DNA of 64,000 nt from Takifugu bimaculatus (taxonomy: Eukaryota; Chordata; Actinopteri; Tetraodontiformes; Tetraodontidae): positions 9,555,377-9,619,376 of the forward strand of contig CP034980.1 of assembly GCA_004026145.2 (NCBI GenBank), in the 5' to 3' direction. The notes below the pieces were generated by a model that saw nothing but the letters and a program-made list of their open reading frames with translations, had not been told where the DNA came from and did no database searches. Each line of letters starts with the position of its first letter. Within the stretch, counting starts at the first letter, position 1. The position numbers and the translations under genes are program-made. Positions 62,201 to 64,000 of the stretch are shown one piece after another.

Positions 62201-64000
62201 CGGAAGCCGAGCCTCCGCAGAAGTGCAGACGTCCATGAGGGTCAGCAGGGCGTCGGCCTCGGCGGGAACCGCCGGCAACTCGCGCAGACGAGACTCTGTG
62301 TCACCCTCGGGGGGCTCGGGGGTGATGTCGCTTAAAGCGTCGCAGGTGTCTTCCAAGAACGAGGTGGCGACGGTGGTGGCGACAGCATCAGATTCAGTGC
62401 TGGCGTCTCTGAGGACGGAGACTTTCTTTAGGTCCTCCTCCACGTCCGTCTTTGATTTACCAGCTTTTTCAGGTTTCTCTTCTCGGGGTGCTCTCCTTTC
62501 CTCCTGGCTATCACTTCTCCTCTCCTGGGATTTCTCCTTTTTCTCTGCTTTTTTCTTTGGACCAGAAAGTTCTGCTTTCTCATTGAGGGATTCTTCAAAT
62601 ACTTTTCGCTGCTCTTTTGTATTTCCTTCCTTTTTCTTCTCTGGTTTGCTGACAGTGGGACCTCCAGCACTTTTGACCTCTGAAACTTGAACTTTATTAT
62701 CCATCTTCGACAACTGAGGCTTTGTATCATCTTTGGATTTTAGTTTTGACTTTTCCAGGATTCTTTTTTCTGATAGCTTTATTCTCTTTTGGTCTTTGTC
62801 ACTATCAGAGCTTGGTTTGATTATTTTCTGTCCATCCTGGTCTCCTTTAGTCTTTTCCTTCTCGCTGTCTTTACTTTTGGGTTTGTCTCCTTGCTTATCC
62901 TCAGTGTGGCTTCTTGATCTTTTTAGGGCTTCCTTTGAGTGTTTCTCTTTCTTCTTGCTGCCATCAGTCCCAGGATCCACATCAGAACGCTCTTCTGAAG
63001 AACCAGTAGAATCAGGACGGAGCGAAATGCTTAGAAATTGAGGCCTTCTCTCCTTTGAGCTTTTCTTTTTCTTTGCTCTTATCTTTGTCTTTCTCCTTTT
63101 CCCTGTTTTTTTCCTTTTCTTTTTCTGGTTTAACTGCCTCCATAGTAAGAGCTTTTGTCTTCTTGACTGAAGCATCTTTCGAAGCATCATCTGCTGCACC
63201 TTCTGAAACAGTTGCCTTTCCGGGTATTTTCTTCTCACTTTTAATCTTGAGCTTCTTCTCAACCTTCTCTTCACAGGACATTTTAACAGTACCTTCCCTC
63301 TGTTGGGATTCATCTGGCTGCACTTCATATTTTTTCTCCTGTTTTTGTTTGAGCTTGGTCCGCTCGTCTGACAGACTTCGCTCTTTGCGTTCTTTAGGGT
63401 GCTCTTTGCGGAACAACCGATCAAATTTCCCCACTGAGCGCTGTTTGAGAGCTTCTTGAGAACCCTGTTCCAGATCCAAGATGAAGGAATGTGTTCTGCT
63501 CTTGTCAGAGAGCTTTTTGGCTTCACTCAAGTCTTCTGAGAAACTGCCACTTGTCCTCCTGTGCCTCTCATCGGACGATCCTGATTCAGACAGATTTCTT
63601 CCCAATTTGGGCTGGGGAAACTTCGGGAATGCTGGTTTTACTTCCTAAACAACAAATCAAAGCAGCGTTTTAATAACAGTGAACTCAGAGGTTTTATACT
63701 TTCAAATATCTCAATTGTAGGTTGGATTTATTATTCATTGTCTTGTGGGCTGCATTGCTTTTGCATGTAAAATCTAGCACTTGGACAACTGCCCATTTTA
63801 CATACCACTTTCTTGGATCCCTCTGCATCTTTCTTGGGTCCTTCTACATCTTTCTTGGGTCCTTCTACATCTTTCCTGGAGCCCTCAGCATCCTTCCTGG
63901 AGCCCTCAGCATCCTTCCTGGAGCCTTCAGAATCCTTCCTGGAGCCTTCAGCATCCTTCCTGGAGCCTTCAGCATCCTTCCTGGATCCATCTGTATCTAC
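56154..64000 (-). CDS. bod1l1: bod1l1 (BOD1-like 1), C-terminal part, partial at right edge
   Basis: BOD1L1 is a very large, mostly disordered nuclear protein related at its N-terminus to BOD1/Shg1. It protects stalled replication forks and associates with SET1/MLL-type complexes. The N-terminus is outside the window. I resolve 22 exons: 63806-64000 (open), 61909-63644, 61774-61826, 61575-61695, 61385-61480, 61265-61308, 61128-61176, 60979-61019, 60813-60891, 60641-60696, 60486-60555, 60355-60392, 60156-60201, 59913-59980, 59664-59787, 59522-59565, 57876-57963, 57707-57756, 57458-57602, 57032-57164, 56668-56739, 56154-56292. All introns are GT-AG and all phases agree. Hallmarks are RTSGSFSEDLSEAKKLSDKS, FILDLEQGSQEALKQRS, SISLRPDSTGSSEERSD, a C-terminal AT-hook, TRATTRSASRLEAE, and the end SKRAKR. 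The giant exon contains a reading-frame break near 63012-63050. Confidence 0.93.
56668..56739 (-). CDS. bod1l1: bod1l1 penultimate exon
   Basis: Encodes RNKPSKPSTRASRQNG and then KEETAAGT; acceptor gctcctcag, donor ACACG|gtgagt. Basic and Ser/Thr-rich. Confidence 0.88.
56945..56965. repeat. Poly(A) tract in bod1l1 intron
   Basis: Twenty-one A in a row. Confidence 0.95.
57032..57164 (-). CDS. bod1l1: bod1l1 exon
   Basis: Encodes DKKDKRAEAKESEQKGEQ, an acidic run, and TRATTRSASRLEAE. This last part is strongly conserved with human BOD1L1 as I recall it. Acceptor tgcaaag, donor GAGAG|gtagtt. Confidence 0.9.
57458..57602 (-). CDS. bod1l1: bod1l1 exon with AT-hook and poly-Ala
   Basis: Encodes AEADQTQEATEVTPKRP followed by GRRGRPPKAATV, a run of 16 Ala, then DDP. 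RRGRPPK is a minor-groove AT-hook, consistent with DNA binding by the BOD1L1 C-terminus. The Ala tract is coded by mixed GCA, GCC and GCT triplets. Acceptor cattacag, donor CAG|gtgagg. Confidence 0.9.
57707..57756 (-). CDS. bod1l1: bod1l1 small exon
   Basis: Encodes VSGSQEMVKEEAEKKPD; acceptor tgtttag, donor GAT|gtatgt. Confidence 0.82.
57876..57963 (-). CDS. bod1l1: bod1l1 exon
   Basis: Encodes ETPTKEQEVKKSDGQQDQ and then SEQLKQQPEDP; acceptor ttgtccag, donor CCG|gtgagg. The Tc1 element begins only about 20 bp upstream of the exon, inside the intron. Confidence 0.85.
57983..59444 (-). mobile_element. Tc1-like DNA transposon, degraded, in a bod1l1 intron
   Basis: The terminal inverted repeats are about 200 bp each with two direct-repeat copies per end: outer AGTGCAGAATTATTAGGCAA (57986 and its reverse complement ending 59439) and inner GTGCATAATTATTAGGCAAC (58168-58187, reverse complement at 59245-59264). 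This is the IR/DR layout of fish Tc1 elements. The left flank has TA at 57981-57982; the matching right dinucleotide has decayed to AA. The transposase reading frame between the ends is broken. I recognise the sequence as a family widespread in fish genomes but do not give a database name. The copy cannot move on its own. Confidence 0.92.
58315..59226 (-). pseudogene. Tc1 transposase pseudogene
   Basis: Reading starts MGQKRDLTGSEKSKIVSY, with a paired-like helix-turn-helix (KIAKLLKRDHRTIKRFI). The catalytic part survives in another frame, with GGGGVLVWAGI and MTFMQDDAPSH, which holds the second Asp of the DDE triad. Frameshifts, internal deletion and an early stop near 58315 inactivate it. 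Confidence 0.88.
59522..59565 (-). CDS. bod1l1: bod1l1 small exon
   Basis: Encodes AASEAKEEPEETAM; acceptor tatcacag, donor ATG|gtgaga. It lies about 80 bp from the Tc1 element inserted in the next intron. Confidence 0.8.
59664..59787 (-). CDS. bod1l1: bod1l1 exon
   Basis: Encodes NTDKERGPKNVEQGGEEA and then LLPAVVDGREAAGSCDPKET; acceptor aaaatatag, donor CAC|gtatac. Phase 1 exit matches the next exon. Confidence 0.8.
59913..59980 (-). CDS. bod1l1: bod1l1 exon
   Basis: Encodes AQKEDKDEDNIDKTSSKT and then ADEE; acceptor gtctccag, donor GAG|gtaaac. Highly charged, clearly in the bod1l1 style. Confidence 0.85.
60156..60201 (-). CDS. bod1l1: bod1l1 small exon, donor chosen by phase
   Basis: Encodes NTEIKRPCRGQSSGS; acceptor accttcag, donor CCA|gtgagg. 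This donor keeps the frame into the next exon (AATGCCCAAAAG). A longer form to a gtagaa donor near 60066 stays open, but its phase does not fit the next exon, so I prefer the short form. Confidence 0.65.
60355..60392 (-). CDS. bod1l1: bod1l1 small exon
   Basis: Encodes GDEGEKEDTKDEQ; acceptor tttctcag, donor CAG|gtaaac. Confidence 0.8.
60486..60555 (-). CDS. bod1l1: bod1l1 exon with basic cluster
   Basis: Encodes EETRDGGGGRKRKLSAHK and then AEKES; acceptor acatgtag, donor CTG|gtagaa. GGRKRKL is a likely nuclear localisation signal. Confidence 0.84.
60641..60696 (-). CDS. bod1l1: bod1l1 exon
   Basis: Encodes NLDDVSSTDNQEDKDLSEK; acceptor tattccag, donor AAG|gtaacg. Confidence 0.82.
60813..60891 (-). 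CDS. bod1l1: bod1l1 exon
   Basis: Encodes VELVPETNEENRERGPDN and then HSEQVKQT; acceptor tctgttcag, donor CCA|gtaggt. Confidence 0.8.
60979..61019 (-). CDS. bod1l1: bod1l1 small exon
   Basis: Encodes SEAERKEPETETPE; acceptor accaccag, donor GAG|gtcagt. 41 nt, in phase. Confidence 0.78.
61128..61176 (-). CDS. bod1l1: bod1l1 small exon
   Basis: Encodes TESSVFGKQTEIDIDN; acceptor ttcgatag, donor ACA|gtaagt, a strong donor. Confidence 0.78.
61265..61308 (-). CDS. bod1l1: bod1l1 small exon
   Basis: Encodes EQPETEIADPRSNPG; acceptor caccgtag, donor GGG|gtagga. Phase agrees with both neighbours. Confidence 0.75.
61385..61480 (-). CDS. bod1l1: bod1l1 exon
   Basis: Encodes AADTVGSETTEVSTDQ and then ISPAESEPTTETSSQK; acceptor tatttcag, donor AAAG|gtgagt. 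Thr/Ser/Glu-rich. Confidence 0.82.
61575..61695 (-). CDS. bod1l1: bod1l1 exon
   Basis: Encodes PDEPTSNEREAVLNEGEA and then KDVEIPPESQLRDETAAAEW; acceptor caatgcag, donor GAAG|gtgaac. Acidic, low-complexity. Confidence 0.82.
61774..61826 (-). CDS. bod1l1: bod1l1 exon
   Basis: Encodes LPEHVQEEDKPSESITQ after a split Gly codon; acceptor ttaaag, donor CAG|gtacat. Open frame and phases fit both neighbours. Confidence 0.8.
61909..63644 (-). CDS. bod1l1: bod1l1 giant exon, with reading-frame break
   Basis: The acceptor tgtttag precedes EVKPAFPKFPQPKLGR, and the exon ends CCAG|gtaaag. The first part reads RTSGSFSEDLSEAKK, FILDLEQGSQEALKQRS and a long Lys/Glu-rich stretch in one frame until TGA at 63012-63014. 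The conserved continuation, LRPDSTGSSEERSDVDPGTD, is in the next frame and stays open to the donor with a phase that fits the next exon. The exon is therefore 1 nt (mod 3) too long. Human BOD1L1 has a comparable giant exon. The later part is acidic and rich in charged repeats, with TPEPPEGDTE and LLTLMDVCTSAEARLPPE. Confidence 0.9.
63806..64000 (-). CDS. bod1l1: bod1l1 exon with heptapeptide repeat, partial
   Basis: The exon is open to the window edge and ends GTG|gtatgt. It is made of about nine tandem 21-bp units encoding EGSRKDA-like heptapeptides, changing to EGPKKDV and EGSKKV near the donor. Phase 0 matches the following exon. Confidence 0.85.
63806..64000. repeat. 21-bp in-frame tandem repeat
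   Basis: On the plus strand the unit is close to CATCCTTCCTGGAGCCTTCA plus G. About nine units fall within the window and the array runs off the edge. Variants form runs (CTTGGGTCC type nearer the donor, CTGGAGCC type farther away), which suggests local duplication. Confidence 0.9.

Noticed and set aside
62091..62690. 199-residue plus-strand open frame
   Set aside because: Antisense shadow of the bod1l1 giant exon; serine-rich because the sense strand is Lys/Glu-rich.
61874..63526. Single 550-residue frame taken as a whole gene
   Set aside because: Its first third is the wrong frame of bod1l1. Conserved text there is in the neighbouring frame, and the frame runs past the splice donor at 61908.
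63806..64000. Regular short repeats as a CRISPR-like array
   Set aside because: Units are contiguous without spacers, in frame with bod1l1, and the DNA is eukaryotic.

Overview
This window is vertebrate nuclear DNA, almost certainly from a teleost fish. The genes are split into short exons with GT-AG introns. There are long CA, AT and triplet microsatellites and a decayed Tc1 transposon of a type common in fish. Three neighbouring genes, all on the minus strand, lie in the order rab28, nkx3-2, bod1l1, which is the order and relative orientation I know for human chromosome 4p15.33. I cannot name the species.

Layout: positions 1 to about 22990 hold no gene that I recognise, only microsatellites, a few degraded interspersed repeats and possible regulatory sites. 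rab28 covers about 22990-44060: 3'UTR, two alternative last coding exons at 24063-24155 and 24680-24775, the other exons at 26657, 26804, 35303, 36825 and 39723, and the start codon at 43916. An initiator methionine tRNA gene lies at 45923-45994. nkx3-2 has two coding exons (48400-48824 and 49458-49830). The 50.2-55.4 kb interval is intergenic and is a natural place for nkx3-2 control elements. bod1l1 fills 55.4-64.0 kb: I resolved 22 exons from a partial one at the right edge down to the stop codon at 56154. Its N-terminal part is outside the window. A Tc1-like element of about 1.46 kb sits in one bod1l1 intron (57983-59444).

The genes are linked by conserved synteny and are not known to act in one pathway. 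Rab28 is a farnesylated small GTPase that works with the ciliary BBSome/IFT system. Nkx3-2 is a homeodomain repressor needed for cartilage and the jaw joint. BOD1L1 is a large chromatin and replication-fork protection protein.

The most important observation is that two otherwise well-conserved genes carry reading-frame breaks: one extra base in rab28 exon 4 (stop at 35338-35340), and a net +1 shift in the giant bod1l1 exon (stop at 63012-63014). All splice phases are otherwise consistent, so these are either base errors in the assembly or real disabling alleles. Other points of interest are the conserved alternative CaaX tails of rab28, consensus RFX X-box motifs near the ciliary gene, several nuclear-receptor repeat motifs, a near-perfect hairpin, a triplet array of about 540 bp and a 21-bp coding tandem repeat in bod1l1. 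I saw no clearly novel genetic system.
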